From positions 9,100,093 to 9,164,092 of the forward strand of contig JAQFVV010000031.1 of NCBI GenBank assembly GCA_028023455.1: 64,000 nucleotides of DNA. The letters are read 5' to 3'. The translations under genes were made by a program, and so were the position numbers. The DNA comes from Epiperipatus broadwayi. Lineage: Eukaryota; Onychophora; Udeonychophora; Euonychophora; Peripatidae. The notes beneath the pieces were generated by a model, which was not told where the DNA came from, did not search any database, and saw only the letters and a program-made list of their open reading frames with translations. Positions 53,560-64,000 of this stretch are shown here, one piece after another (within the stretch, counting starts at the first letter, position 1; each line of letters begins with the position of its first letter).

Positions 53560-55150
53560 TGTAACCGTATTCGATATGTGTATTCGAAACACCGGTCTCT
53601 TAGGCAGAGAAGAACATACTCGGAGAGTATGTATGCCCAAACGATAGCTATAAAGTATATAACTAACGTTACATTTCCGGGACATAACTTCTTTTCGACT
53701 GTTGAGTTCAACACCAAGTTCAAAGCACTTTTTTTGTTTGTGTATAAACACGGGCGCCAGCTGTTTATTCTAAAAGAATAGACAACGCACTTTGAATAGT
53801 GGCAACTAACCCAACGCCTAAATCCACGACTAGCTCAGTTGTTTGTAATCACTAATAGATTATACTTAATTAGTGGTTAAAAGACTTGATAAAGAATTTG
53901 TTAAAAAGAATTTATAAAAAAGAATTGTAAAAGAATTGATGAAAAGGAATTGATAAAAAGAATTGACCGACAAATAAAGTTTAATTTTAAAGATAATTTA
54001 TTAACTAACATTTATTTACTAAATTTAAACATTTTATAATTCTAATAAAACACACGCATATTTTAAATTAACATTTCTAAATAGTCTAAATATTCCTATA
54101 GATTCAATAACAGAACACTCTAATTTCATTAATAAATATTGGTAGAATGATCACGCACATATTAACTAATGCACACACATAATAATGATAATAAAGGACT
54201 ACATAGCATTTGAAATTTAATCACACACATATCAATAGTTCATTTATGTATGATATCGAGTTCATATAATTAGACTCTTGGAGGATTCGCACGAATTAAT
54301 GAAATGCAATGGCTATTACAGTATAAACGAAAATAAGCAAATGTTTTACCTAGGATTTTGAACGTAGATTTAACACTTGGTTTTCTTCCAGTATGAATGG
54401 TTCCAGCTGGCTGGGACGTTTCCTTGCTGAGTTTCCTGATTTTCACGATTATTACTATCGGAGACAAATAGATAATGACGGAGATTTTCTAAGATGTTAA
54501 GCTGACATTATTTCACGGGCAGATCTGCTGTTTTCTCGGACATCTGGGCTGGAGATAAACGTGCGTTCCCATGATCTTCTCAACACTGCATTTTGTTTGT
54601 TAACTGCTCAATTAATTTCTGAACTGCACTACTCAATTAATTTCTGGAACTGAATGACTGTCCGATAAAAAAGGTCTATTTATATCTGCGCCTTGTTGTC
54701 TTTCTGATATCTCCGGCAAAGATCTGTTGTCGAATTTCTTATCAATTAATCCTTTGATAAACGTGTTTTGGAAGATTGCTTAATTAGTAATAGCCATGCA
54801 GAGATGTTTTATATTTTATTAATAGCCATTGTCATGTTTTTAATAATAATCTTCTTTAACTTTATAATAACATTTATTCTATTTACAAATGTACATATAC
54901 GCATATATATTTTTAATACAATTTACTATTTAGTTTTAACATTATTTTTTCTTTAATTAAACTTGAATGAAAAGAGATTTGTATATTTATATTTTTACGA
55001 ATACTAATAAAAACTATTTAATTCCTATCTTTTTCTAAAACAAACTGAATAAACTCTTCAACATTTAATTTTATGTTTTTCTTTTACGAAAGATTACTTT
55101 AATAATAATTTTAGATAAAAATTATATGTGCCTATATCAATATAGGTACA
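53560..55150 (-). repeat. 3' LTR
   Basis: On the minus strand it runs from TGTACCTATATTGATATAGG to GAATACGGTTACA. At the interior junction an extra TGTAA precedes TGTACC, so the terminus could instead be at 55155 (TGTAATGTACC). The three outer boundaries of the family all read ATAT|TGTACC, which favours 55150. Confidence 0.87.
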
Positions 55151-55155
55151 TTACA

Positions 55156-55172
55156 CTGCCCTTCCTTTTGAG
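55156..55172 (-). promoter_or_regulatory. Polypurine tract
   Basis: The minus strand reads TCAAAAGGAAGGGCAG immediately (0-5 nt) before the 3' LTR. This is where plus-strand DNA synthesis would be primed. Confidence 0.7.
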
Positions 55173-55408
55173 AGTAAAATGCGTCATTTTTGACCATTTT
55201 ATCTCTGACAACATTAAATATTAATTTATTATTCCTTCTAAGTTTGCCTTTTTTTAATATCTTTTCCTTTCCATACTAAGGGCAATCTCCAATTATGCTT
55301 TTCTTCTTTCTATGCTGGTAACATTGCTTACAATGTTCGTCCTGGATAATGACCACGAGGACAAACTAAATTTGTGGCACAGAGATCTTTTGTAAACGAA
55401 GCTTCGGC

Positions 55409-55595
55409 TGCCGATTCTCTTGATCGGACTTTGACTAAGAAAAGGTGGCTGCAAATGGCAGGAATTTCAACTGTCCATTTTCGACTTACTCCCTGGAAAA
55501 CGATTGCCGATTCTCTTGATCGGACTTTGACTAAGCAGCTGCAATGGCAGGAATTTTCAACTGTCCATTTCCGACTTACACTTTGGAAAACGAGG
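55409..55595. repeat. Tandem duplication of about 97 bp within the retrotransposon interior
   Basis: GCCGATTCTCTTGATCGGAC and GACTTTGACTAAG recur at 55409 and 55506, followed by the GGCAGGAATTTCAACTG and CATTTCCGACTTAC blocks. Each unit includes the short hairpin CCGATTCTCTTGATCGG. Plus-strand frame 55374-55643 is not supported as a gene. Confidence 0.88.
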
Positions 55596-55599
55596 TACG

Positions 55600-56432
55600 A
55601 CTTACTCTGGTTGTTGCCAGTGCGCTTTTTAAAAGAGGAATGATCCCGGCCAATCCGTTACGGGTGCTAGAATTTATCCAGTCGAGAGCTTTAAACTTAA
55701 TCCTTATCTAACTTATTTCAATACTACCCTCATCCCTTTAGATTCGAACCCTTATACGCTCCTAATATAACTTAGATTGACTTTATATTATTTATCACTA
55801 ATCCTACAATATTATTTTAAATACACATGAACATTACTTTAACATATTTATTTATATTATTCTGAACTATTACGAACATTATCTTACATATTTATTTAAC
55901 TTACAATACTATTCTAAACTATCACGGACATCAATTTACATATTTTTTTATATTACGATATTACTTTTAACCCATTACTTTAACTTATATATGAACGTGC
56001 GTGTACTCAGAAAAAAAAACTATTTTGCTTTATTATGAATATTTTATTTATTTTCTTCAGATATATTATACTTATTTATTTAACTTGTTTTTATTTTATG
56101 TATTTCCATTATTTTATTCATTTATTTAATTCTACAAATATTATTTCTAAATCCTTAATTTGACCCATTTATTTAACTTGATTTTATTGATTTTTATTTA
56201 TTTGAACTGTTTATTTACGAACATTTCCTTAATTAATATGTGCGTGGAGAAAAAAAAATCTTTTATTTTGCGAAGCCTCCGTTATTATTATTTGACAAAA
56301 CAATCCATCATTTTAAATAGCGAAATTCTAATTCAGGCTTTTCACCTACGTCAAAATAATTATATTAGACTCATAGTCCATTTCCGGTCCTTTTTGTTTA
56401 TTTCCTTTACTATTCCGCCCGATTACTAACTT
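55600..56432. other. Non-coding interior of the retrotransposon
   Basis: AT-rich, without recognisable pol motifs in any frame. A minus-strand CPRGHYPG phrase (near 55340) followed in another frame by HCKQCYQH hints at a degraded Cys/His motif, but this is weak. Confidence 0.5.
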
Positions 56433-57269
56433 TTAAGCTATGTCAGGCGGTTCCTTCTTTCTTTCTACTAATTTTATAATATAAACTAACTTTCCTCTCT
56501 TATCGGTTCCACTTTTATATTTTATTGCTTTATCTCTTTCTCTTTCTGTTCTGTTTTCGACTTCGTAACTCAGAAAACCTTTATACCTAGACAAACTCCG
56601 AATTACTTCAATCTGGGAATATTTTTTTCTACGCTTTCTCTTTGTTTTAAATCTACGTCTACAGCGAATGCGAACGTTTACTTTAAACCTTTTATTTTTA
56701 ATTCTTTGTAAAAACTCTTTTACGCTATTTTCTACCTTTTGATCTACATAAGTTTCTACTTTATCTGTCACAACGCTATCTGATTTTAATTCAATTTCTA
56801 TCTCTTTCGTGACCTCAACTTCCTGACTTTCTTTAATTAAATCTAACTCTATAACTTCTTGGTTCTTCTCTACCTTTACCGTTATCTCACATCTTATTTC
56901 TCTTACTTCTGCTCTGAGTTCTTTAATTTCTGTTTTAACCTGACTAATTTCTGCCTTCAATTCTGCTTTGAGTTCTTCTTTGAGCTTTTGTTGGCTTTGC
57001 TCAAATTTCTGACACAATTCTTGTTGACTTTGTTTAATTTCTTGACACATTTCTTTTATCAATTCTGCTTTGAATTCAGCTTTAAGCTCCTGTTGGCTTT
57101 GTTCAAATTTCTGACACAATTCTTCTTTAAACTCTTGCATCATATTCATCATCATTTTCATCATCATTCGCGTCTCAGATACTTCTTCTTTCTCTTTTTC
57201 CACTAACTGGGGATTTTTAAAATATATTGGGCTTTCTTTCGGATCCATTTTCGAAAATTTCAATTTCAA
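56433..57269 (-). CDS. Gag-like coiled-coil protein of the LTR element
   Basis: 278 codons, intact, starting 0.34 kb after the 5' LTR on the element's sense strand, where gag belongs. A second Met (MDPKESP, residue 8) may be the real start. Residues 45-145 are a long charged coiled coil with repeated FEQSQQELK / KAELKAE units. Residues 145-195 are acidic (Glu/Val/Asp-rich). Residues 195-225 are strongly basic (RRRFKTKRKRRKK), suitable for RNA binding. There is no CCHC zinc knuckle and no protease motif. The role as structural protein is inferred from position and charge pattern, not from homology; a host-derived coiled-coil protein captured by the element remains possible. The frame is long and open despite AT-rich DNA, so selection is likely. 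Confidence 0.7.
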   Translation of the reverse strand: MKLKFSKMDPKESPIYFKNPQLVEKEKEEVSETRMMMKMMMNMMQEFKEELCQKFEQSQQELKAEFKAELIKEMCQEIKQSQQELCQKFEQSQQKLKEELKAELKAEISQVKTEIKELRAEVREIRCEITVKVEKNQEVIELDLIKESQEVEVTKEIEIELKSDSVVTDKVETYVDQKVENSVKEFLQRIKNKRFKVNVRIRCRRRFKTKRKRRKKYSQIEVIRSLSRYKGFLSYEVENRTERERDKAIKYKSGTDKRGKLVYIIKLVERKKEPPDIA

Positions 57270-57579
57270 AGTACTAGCGCTTATGTTAAACTAAATTTAA
57301 ATACGACTTATTTATTTATTTTTCTTACTAAGATGGAAACTCACATTACTCCAGCCTTTTGGTCCTTTTCACTACCCGATCTAATGCTTTAACTCCACCC
57401 AAATATCAGCTGTCTCTGATTTGATAGCATAAATGTCAAAATCTCTTTTCATTTCGAAAAAAAAAGTTTTCGGTCAATTCTTTTTTAAAATTAAAATACT
57501 TTTACATACGTAATTTAACTTTTGTATACAACAAAATTTTCAAACAAGAAACAAAGTATTTCATTACTATTGTTTCTTA

Positions 57580-57607
57580 GGTTCAGCCCCACGATTGGGT
57601 CTAGCCA
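57580..57607 (-). promoter_or_regulatory. Primer binding site, tRNA-Lys-like
   Basis: One base inside the 5' LTR the minus strand reads TGGCTAGACCCAA, then TCGTGGGGCTGAACC. This resembles the complement of the 3' end of an animal tRNA-Lys (TGGCGCCCAACGTGGGG...CTCGAACC), with a few substitutions and small indels. It extends into the T-arm, longer than the usual 18 nt. The tRNA identity is a tentative match made from memory of tRNA ends. Confidence 0.6.
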
Positions 57608-57608
57608 T

Positions 57609-59202
57609 TGTAACCGTATTCGATATGTGTATTCGAAACACCGGTCTCTTAGGCAGAGAAGAACATACTCGGAGAGTATGTATGCCCAAACGATAGCTAT
57701 AAAGTATATAACTAACGTTACATTTCGAGGACATAACTTCCTTCTCGAGTGTTGAGTTCAACACCAAGTTCAAAGCACTTTTTTTGTTTGTGTATAAACA
57801 CGGGCGCCAGCTGCTTATTCTAAAAGAATAGACAATGCACTTTGAATAGTGGCAACTAACCCAACGCCTAAATCCACGACTAGCTCAGTTGTTTGTAATC
57901 ACTAATAGATTATACTTAATTAGTGGTTAAAAGACTTGATAAAGAATTTGTTAAAAAGAATTTATAAAAAGAATTGTAAAAGAATTGATAAAAAGGAATT
58001 GATAAAAAGAATTGACCGACAAATAAAGTTTAATTTTAAAGATAATTTATTAACTAACATTTATTTACTAAATTTAAACATTTTATAATTCTAATAAAAC
58101 ACACGCATATTTTAAATTAACATTTCTAAATAGTCTAAATATTCCTATAGATTCAATAACAGAACACTCTAATTTCATTAATAAATATTGGTAGAATGAT
58201 CACGCACATATTAACTAATGCACACACATAATAATGATAATAAAGGACTACATAGCATTTGAAATTTAATCACACACATATCAATAGTTCATTTATGTAT
58301 GATATCGAGTTCATATAATTAGACTCTTGGAGGATTCGCACGAATTAATGAAATGCAATGGCTATTACAGTATAAACGAAAATAAGCAAATGTTTTACCT
58401 AGGATTTTGAACGTAGATTTAACACTTGGTTTTCTTCCAGTATGAATGCTTCCAGCCGGCTGGGACGTTTCCTTGCTGAGTTTCCTGATTTTCATGATTA
58501 TTACTATCGGAGACAAATAGATACTGACGGAGATTTTCTAAGATGTTAAGCTGACATTATTTCACGGGCAGATCTGCTGTTTTCTCGGACATCTGGGCTG
58601 GAGATAAACGTGCGTTCCCACGATCTTCTCAACACTGCATTTTGTTTGTTAGCTGCTCAATTAATTTCTGAACTGCACTACTCAATTAATTTGTGGAACT
58701 GAATGACTGTCCGATAAAAAAGGTCTATTTATATCTGCAACTTGTTGTCTTTCTGATATCTCCGGCAAAGATCTGTTGTCGAATTTCTTATCAATTAATC
58801 CTTTGATAAACGTGTTTTGGAAGATTGCTTAATTAGTAATAGCCATGCAGAGATGTTTTATATTTTATTAATAGCCATTGTCGTGTTTTTTAATAATAAT
58901 CTTCTTTAACTTTATAATAACATTTATTCTATTTACAAATGTACATATATACGCACATATATTTTTAATACAATTTACTATTTAGTTTTAACATTATTTT
59001 TTCCTTAATTAAACTTGAATGAAAAGAGATTTGTATATTTATATTTTTACGAATACTAATAAAAACTATTTAATTCCCATCTTTTTCTAAAACAAACTGA
59101 ATAAACTCTTCAACATTTAATTTTATGTTTTTCTTTTACGAAAGATTACTTTAATAATAATTTTAGATAAAAATTATATGTGCCTATATCAATATAGGTA
59201 CA
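57609..59202 (-). repeat. 5' LTR
   Basis: Near-identical to 53560-55150. The plus strand starts TGTAACCGTATTC and ends ATATAGGTACA. Relative to the solo LTRs at 989 and 59283, both LTRs of this element lack a segment of about 120 bp around the G-rich tract. They are therefore a distinct subfamily. Confidence 0.9.
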
Positions 59203-59228
59203 ATATATATATATCTTTGTGCCTATAT

Positions 59229-59282
<54 letters not shown>
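59203..59282. repeat. (TA)n tract between head-to-head LTRs
   Basis: TA units interrupted by a copy of TGTGCCTATATCAATA (59219-59234), a fragment of the LTR end itself. Confidence 0.9.
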
Positions 59283-59285
<3 letters not shown>

Positions 59286-61004
59286 ACCTATATTGATATA
59301 GGCACATATAATTTTTATCTAAAATTATTATTAAAGTAATCTTTCATAAAAGAAAAACATAAAATTAAATGTTGAAGAATTTATTGCAGCTTGTTTTCGA
59401 AAAGGATAAGAATTAAATAGTTTTCTAGCGTTAGTTTTTGAAATAAAAAAGCTACAATTAATTGGTCAAAAGGGGGGAGGGGGAGTCTTGGTTTGAAAGA
59501 TGAAACTAAGGGTTGTAAAAGGAAGTAAAGAGTTTTTGTTAGTATTCGTAAAAATATAATTTGAAAAAGTTAAGACATGCAAATCTCTTTTCATTCAATT
59601 TTAATTAAAGAAAAAATAATGTTAAAACTAAATAGTAAATTGTATTAAAAATATATGTGCGTATATATGTACATTTGTAAATATATAAAATGTATGCGAA
59701 ATAAAAGAAGATTATCATTAAAAACACGGCAATGGCTATTAATAAAATAAAACAACATCTCTGCATGGCTATTACTAATTAAGCAATCTTTCAAAACACG
59801 TTTATCAAAGGATTAATTGATAAGGAATTCGACAACAGATCTTTGCCGGAGATATCAGAAAGACAACAAGGCGCAGGTATAAATAGACCTTTTTTATCGG
59901 ACAGTAATCAATTCCACAAATTAGTTGAGACAATCAGTTCACAAAGTTATTGAGAGAGTGCAGTTCGGAAATTAATTGAGTCAGCTAAGAAACAAAATGC
60001 AGTGCTGAGAAAGTTTTGGAACGCACGTTCACCTCCAGCCCAGATGTCCGAGAAAACAGCAGATCTGCCCGTGAAATAATGTCAGCTTAACATCTTAGAA
60101 AATCTCCGTCAGTATCTATTTGTCTCCGATAGCAATAATCGTGAAAATCAGGAAACTCAGCAAGGAAACGTCCCAGCCGGCTGGTAAGCATTTATAATGG
60201 AAATATCCTCACCGAAAGCAGCCTCCAAAGAACAAAATTCTACGTCAACATTCAAAATCCTAGGTAAAACATTTGCTTATTTTCGTTATACTGTAATAGC
60301 CATTGCATTTCATTAATTCGTGCGAATCCTCCAAGAGTCTAATTATATGAACTCGATATCATACATAAATGAACTATTGATGTGTGTGATTAAATTTCAA
60401 ATGCTATGTAATACTTTAATATTATTATGTGTGTGCATGAGTTAATATGTGCGTGATCCTTATATCAATATTATTAGTTAAATTAGATAAATACCAGTGT
60501 TTTGTTATGAAAGTAAACAAGAATATTTAAACTAGTTTAGAAATGTCAATTTAAAATATGCGTGTGTTTTATTAGAATTATAAAATGTTTAAATTTAGAA
60601 AATAAATGTTAGTTAATAAATTATCTTTAAAATTAAACTTTATTTGTCGGTCAATTCTTTTTAACAAACTCTTTATCAAGTATTTTAACCACTAATTAAG
60701 TATAATCTATTAGTGATTACAAACAACTGAGCTAGTCGTGGATTTAGGTGTTGGTTAGTTGCCACTATTCAAAGTGCATTGTCTATTCTTTTAGAATAAG
60801 CAGCTGGTGCCCGTGTTTATACACAAACAAAAAAAGTGCTTTGAACTTGGTGTTGAACTCAACAGTCGAGAAGAAGCTATGTCCTGGAAATGTAACGTTA
60901 GTTATATACTTTATAGCTATCATTTGGGCATACATACTCTCCGAGTATGTTCTTCTCTGCCTAAGAGGCCGGTGTTTCGAATACACATATTCGAATACGG
61001 TTCA
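59283..61004 (+). mobile_element. Solo LTR in inverted orientation to the neighbouring element
   Basis: The plus strand runs TGTACCTATATTGATATAGG ... CGAATACGGTTCA. It aligns over its full length with the inverted LTRs at 53.6 and 57.6 kb and with the direct copy at 989-2525. It keeps the G-rich segment (AGGGGGGAGGGGGAG near 59470-59485). It is bordered by (TA)n at both ends and has no internal region, consistent with LTR-LTR recombination. Small frames inside (such as 60748-61032) are shadows. Confidence 0.88.
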
Positions 61005-61464
61005 ATATATATATATACATAATGCTGATTGAGTATATTAAAATGTATAATAAGAGTCCCAAAATTTTAAATTTCAGAAATATAACTTGCCCAAACAATT
61101 TAATAGATTAGACTTAAAAAGAGAATTCAGTAGTGATAAAAAATACACATCTTTTATTTGTAATTATTTTTTTAACAATGGTGTAATTTTAATATAAATG
61201 ATTTTAATAAATGCAAACCTATTCACTTGTATAAATATGTTAGATTTAAGTAAAAGTTACAATAGGAAGAAATTCAATGTTAGTATTATTTTATTGTAAA
61301 GATCCTTTAAAAGTGTTATTTTCTGCACTGAATTTTGATAAATAACTAAATGTAAAATAATTTTTCTATAAATTAATGACATATTTTAAAATTGTAATGA
61401 TAATATTTCAGGAATAAATATCATTAAAAAAATATTTTAATTTACATTAATTAAAAAGATAATG
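61005..61464. other. AT-rich non-coding stretch
   Basis: Short (TA)n at the LTR border, otherwise no gene or repeat recognised. Confidence 0.5.
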
Positions 61465-61612
61465 TTGTACTGCTGCCGCAACCGCCACCGCCATTGCCAC
61501 CATTACCGCCGCCGCCACCACTACTACTACTACTCCTATTACTATTATTATTCTTATTATTCTTATTCTTATTATTATTATTATTGCTATTATTATTATT
61601 ATTATTATATAT
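61465..61612. repeat. Compound triplet microsatellite
   Basis: GCC/ACC units pass into (ACT)n and then (ATT)n/(CTT)n with mixed interruptions. Gly-, Ser- and Asn-rich frames here derive from it. Confidence 0.92.
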
Positions 61613-62596
61613 TTTTATCTGTTCTTCTCTGCCTTTAGATATGTCAGCATATATATAATTATTCATTTAGCAAGCTGGTTCAAAAAATTGGTCCATTAAA
61701 AAAATATAATCTATGTTTGTTGTCATCATCAGGTAAAAGTATGCAATCCATGTAAAATCTTGATTTGTAGTTGGTCTCTGCTTTATCTAGGATTATTCCA
61801 GGCAATCACCTGTCTTGGTTTGATAGAATTTTAGGAAAGCAACCATCCTCCATGTTTAAGGCTATGAATTTCTACAGAAAGAAGTGGGTCATTTTCTCTT
61901 GGTGAATTCAAACTCCTGCTAAGGAAAACAGTCTATTATCTTGCCTTCAGTTACATCAGTTTATGGTAACTGGACTGCCAACTCTCTGCTATAGCCAACA
62001 GCAAACTGCAGCTATTCATTTTGGTCAGCAAATTGCTGCCACTTACTCAAAAATTTTCAGTAGCCAAACTGTTCTGTTCAGCTCTTGCAAAAAACTACAA
62101 TCCAAACTGCTCTCTTCAAAAATTATTACCCAGACTGGAGCTAATTTTCTATCAGCCTTTTTATAGACTCATCTAAGGTGATAACAGTAGCTTGATTAAA
62201 AACAGAGTTTTTATTTTTATCTCACTAATCTCTTTGAAAACATATACATGTTTTTACATAGGGGATTTCTAATAGATAAAAATTTTGTTTAATTAATAAT
62301 AAAAAATTTCAAAAACAAGTATTGTGTTTTTACATTTCACAATCAGAATAATAATAATACAATATTTATATTTATTCAGACCTTTTAAAAGTTTAATTTA
62401 TAAAACAATTTTTTATTTTAAATCAGAGTTATTATTTATTTACTCTTTTATTTCAATGAATGTAGAAAATATCTACTATAATTTTTGTCTGTGTTTATTT
62501 CTAGTTTTCTTTTCGACTTTATATATATATATTCATGCACACACACTATATTAGTGTGTCTATTGATGTCTGTATTTCTTCAAATCAATACACATA
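61613..62596. other. Non-coding stretch
   Basis: Frame 61963-62166 (67 codons, Gln/Ser-rich) has no recognised domain. No other gene seen. Confidence 0.45.
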
Positions 62597-63655
62597 ATCT
62601 TATAACTGAATACTTATAAATACAGTAATGAAATTTATGTAAATTATAACTTAAAATATTTTATCCACTTAGGAGTTTTTTCAACTATCCTCATAATCTT
62701 TTCAATTAACACTTTCAAAGTTTAACCACTCCACAATTCCGTGATCTTAGTGTTTGCTGCCTGTCTGCTAATGTTTGTATTTGCATATTAGCATAGCTTT
62801 TTTTTTAAATTTTGATTATAAACTTTACTTGATCATTTGAAATATATGGTATTGATATTCTTTTTTTTTTATTAGCAGGAGAATCAATATTATTTTTTTT
62901 TTTTTTATATTATATATGATTATAATTGTAGCCAACATTTAACAATTCATTTGAATACATTTCAATATTTTTAGCTTTATCTGATGAAAATTTACAAAGA
63001 CTATTATTTCTAAATAAGAAGGACTTTAAATCTGCTAATAAAAATATAGATATTAATACCATAGATTTTGAATGATCATGTACATTTTATAAGGAAAATG
63101 TATAAAGGTATATGTAACATTGCATTTTATCACCTCCTACATTAAACAAATTAATAAATAATTCTAAAGATGAAACCTCATTTATAAATAAAAATTGCAT
63201 CATTTATAAAGGGATATGTAGATGTGGTTGTGGATAAATAGGGGAATTGAGATGCACATTCGGAAAAAAGAACTAAAGAGCACTTGCTGTTATTAAAAAG
63301 GGTTCAGAAAACAAAACAAGATTGCAACGTAAATAATAATGTTTCAGCATCCATTTTTTAAGACCGTAATAAGTCATATATTTATGGTTTTAACATCAAT
63401 TATAATAATCAATATTGCAAATTGAAAAAAATAAAAATAAAATAAAGAAAGCTATGTTAATATACAAATACAAATAAATCTTAATTAACAGACATGCAGC
63501 AAATATTAAGATCATGGAATTATGGGGAAATTAGCCTTTCAAAGTGTTAGTTGACAAAGACTATGAGGATCGTTGAAAGTGATCCTAAGTGAATAAAATT
63601 TTTCAAGATATACTTTACATATATCTAATTGCTGTATTTATAAATATTGAATTAT
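62597..63655 (+). mobile_element. Foldback relic of the Penelope-like element
   Basis: Right part (63036-63655): degraded linker and GIY-YIG coding sequence plus 3' UTR, colinear with 20870-21490 of the full element (AATAAAAATTGCATCATTTATAA, AAAAAAGAACTAAAGAGCAC). Left part (62597-63033): inverted; 62597-62810 is complementary to the 3' UTR and 62905-63033 is complementary to coding sequence around 20690-20820. It thus repeats the inverted-tail design of the 18.2-21.5 kb element, with a longer inverted segment and no RT core. Many stops and indels show greater age. Confidence 0.8.
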
Positions 63656-64000
63656 AAGATTTTTTATATATATATAATGCTCAGAACTGAATGAGTTTGG
63701 AGGTAATCATTAAAAACCAGTCAATATTTAGACAATCCCAATATCAATAACAATCAATTATTTCAAATTGTTGATTGTTATTTATATTGGGATTGTCTAA
63801 GTGTTGACTGGTTTTTAATAATATATATCTATGTTCTATTCTTGAAAACAAGCATGTTGGTTTAAAAATAACATAGTGCTATTCATAGGTTTGTTTAGCA
63901 TAAAGATTAGAGATAAACAAAAAATGTAATAATTAACTACAGATATAGTTTAAGAATTAAAGATGACTTGAAAATCATTTACTAAACTTTAATACAATAA
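63656..64000. other. AT-rich end of window with a small hairpin element
   Basis: Apart from the hairpin at 63709-63819 no gene or repeat was recognised. Confidence 0.5.
63709..63819. repeat. Short hairpin (MITE-like) element
   Basis: Arms 63709-63757 and 63768-63819 are near-complementary (ATTAAAAACCAGTCAA against TTGACTGGTTTTTAAT; GACAATCCCAATAT against ATATTGGGATTGTC), with a 10-nt loop. One arm recurs alone at 33557-33609, so this is a repeat family and not a chance palindrome. Confidence 0.85.

Larger units (their letters stand above)
53560..59202 (-). mobile_element. LTR retrotransposon with Gag-like ORF but no recognisable pol
   Basis: Minus-strand order: 5' LTR (59202-57609), one-base spacer, primer binding site (57607-57580), coiled-coil ORF (57269-56433), about 1.26 kb without recognised coding sequence, polypurine tract (55170-55156), 3' LTR (55150-53560). 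The two LTRs differ at only about 20-25 positions by eye over about 1.6 kb, so insertion is fairly recent. No protease, RT, RNase H or integrase motif is visible in any frame of the 2.45-kb interior. It should therefore need a partner element for mobilisation. Flanks are AT repeats on both sides, so the target duplication cannot be read. Confidence 0.85.

Noticed and set aside
53545-53781. Plus- and minus-strand frames of about 78 codons in LTR ends (also 57.5-57.8 and 60.75-61.0 kb)
   Set aside because: Overlapping frames in several phases of the same repeat, with no coding signature.
54270-54467. Conserved 65-codon minus-strand frame present in both LTRs (also 58319-58516)
   Set aside because: Conservation simply follows from the near-identity of the LTRs; the older solo LTRs do not keep an intact frame and no domain is recognised.

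Overview
This window looks like intergenic and intronic DNA from a very AT-rich invertebrate animal. It has long pure triplet microsatellites, many (TA)n tracts, spliced exons with consensus donor and acceptor sites, and a dense mix of animal-type mobile elements. There are no bacterial-style operons. The species cannot be fixed from sequence alone; the repeat mix would suit a mollusc or another lophotrochozoan, but that is only an impression.

Host gene content is sparse. The only host coding sequence I can support is two small minus-strand exons (17066-17211 and 16775-16846) of a neprilysin/ECE-like M13 peptidase homologue. They are joined by a 219-bp intron in matching phase. Much of the rest may be intron or flank of that gene.

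Layout. 0-2.9 kb: tetranucleotide microsatellite, a diverged solo LTR, and a second LTR-like fragment. 5.65-10.6 kb: nearly complete CR1-like non-LTR retrotransposon (minus strand) with a double-PHD ORF1, an endonuclease/RT ORF2 broken by one stop, and an (ATT)n tail. 11.2-13.7 kb: a 1.07-kb uninterrupted (AAT)n array directly at the tail of a second, 5'-truncated copy of the same family, whose other end also meets (AAT)n. 16.7-17.2 kb: M13 exons. 17.9-18.1 kb: hairpin element. 18.2-21.5 kb: Penelope-like element (RT plus GIY-YIG) with an inverted tail and an LTR-like direct repeat. 26.1-27.2 kb: two minisatellites. 31.1-34.5 kb: an old direct duplication. 36.1-36.4 kb: a near-perfect hairpin. 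39.9-40.6 kb: RTE-type LINE 3' end. 40.68-41.66 kb: Merlin-type DNA transposon relic with an 8-bp target duplication. 43.6-44.05 kb: (TTA)n array. 45.8-49.9 kb: two inverted LTR-like units forming a 4.1-kb imperfect palindrome. 53.56-59.2 kb: LTR retrotransposon with near-identical 1.6-kb LTRs, a PBS, a PPT and a single coiled-coil Gag-like ORF but no recognisable pol, followed head-to-head by a solo LTR (59.28-61.0 kb). 62.6-63.7 kb: foldback relic of the Penelope-like element, then another small hairpin element.

A theme runs through the window. Several unrelated elements sit exactly at microsatellite borders: the LTR families at (TA)n and the CR1-like LINE at (AAT)n. This may reflect target preference or repeat growth from element ends.
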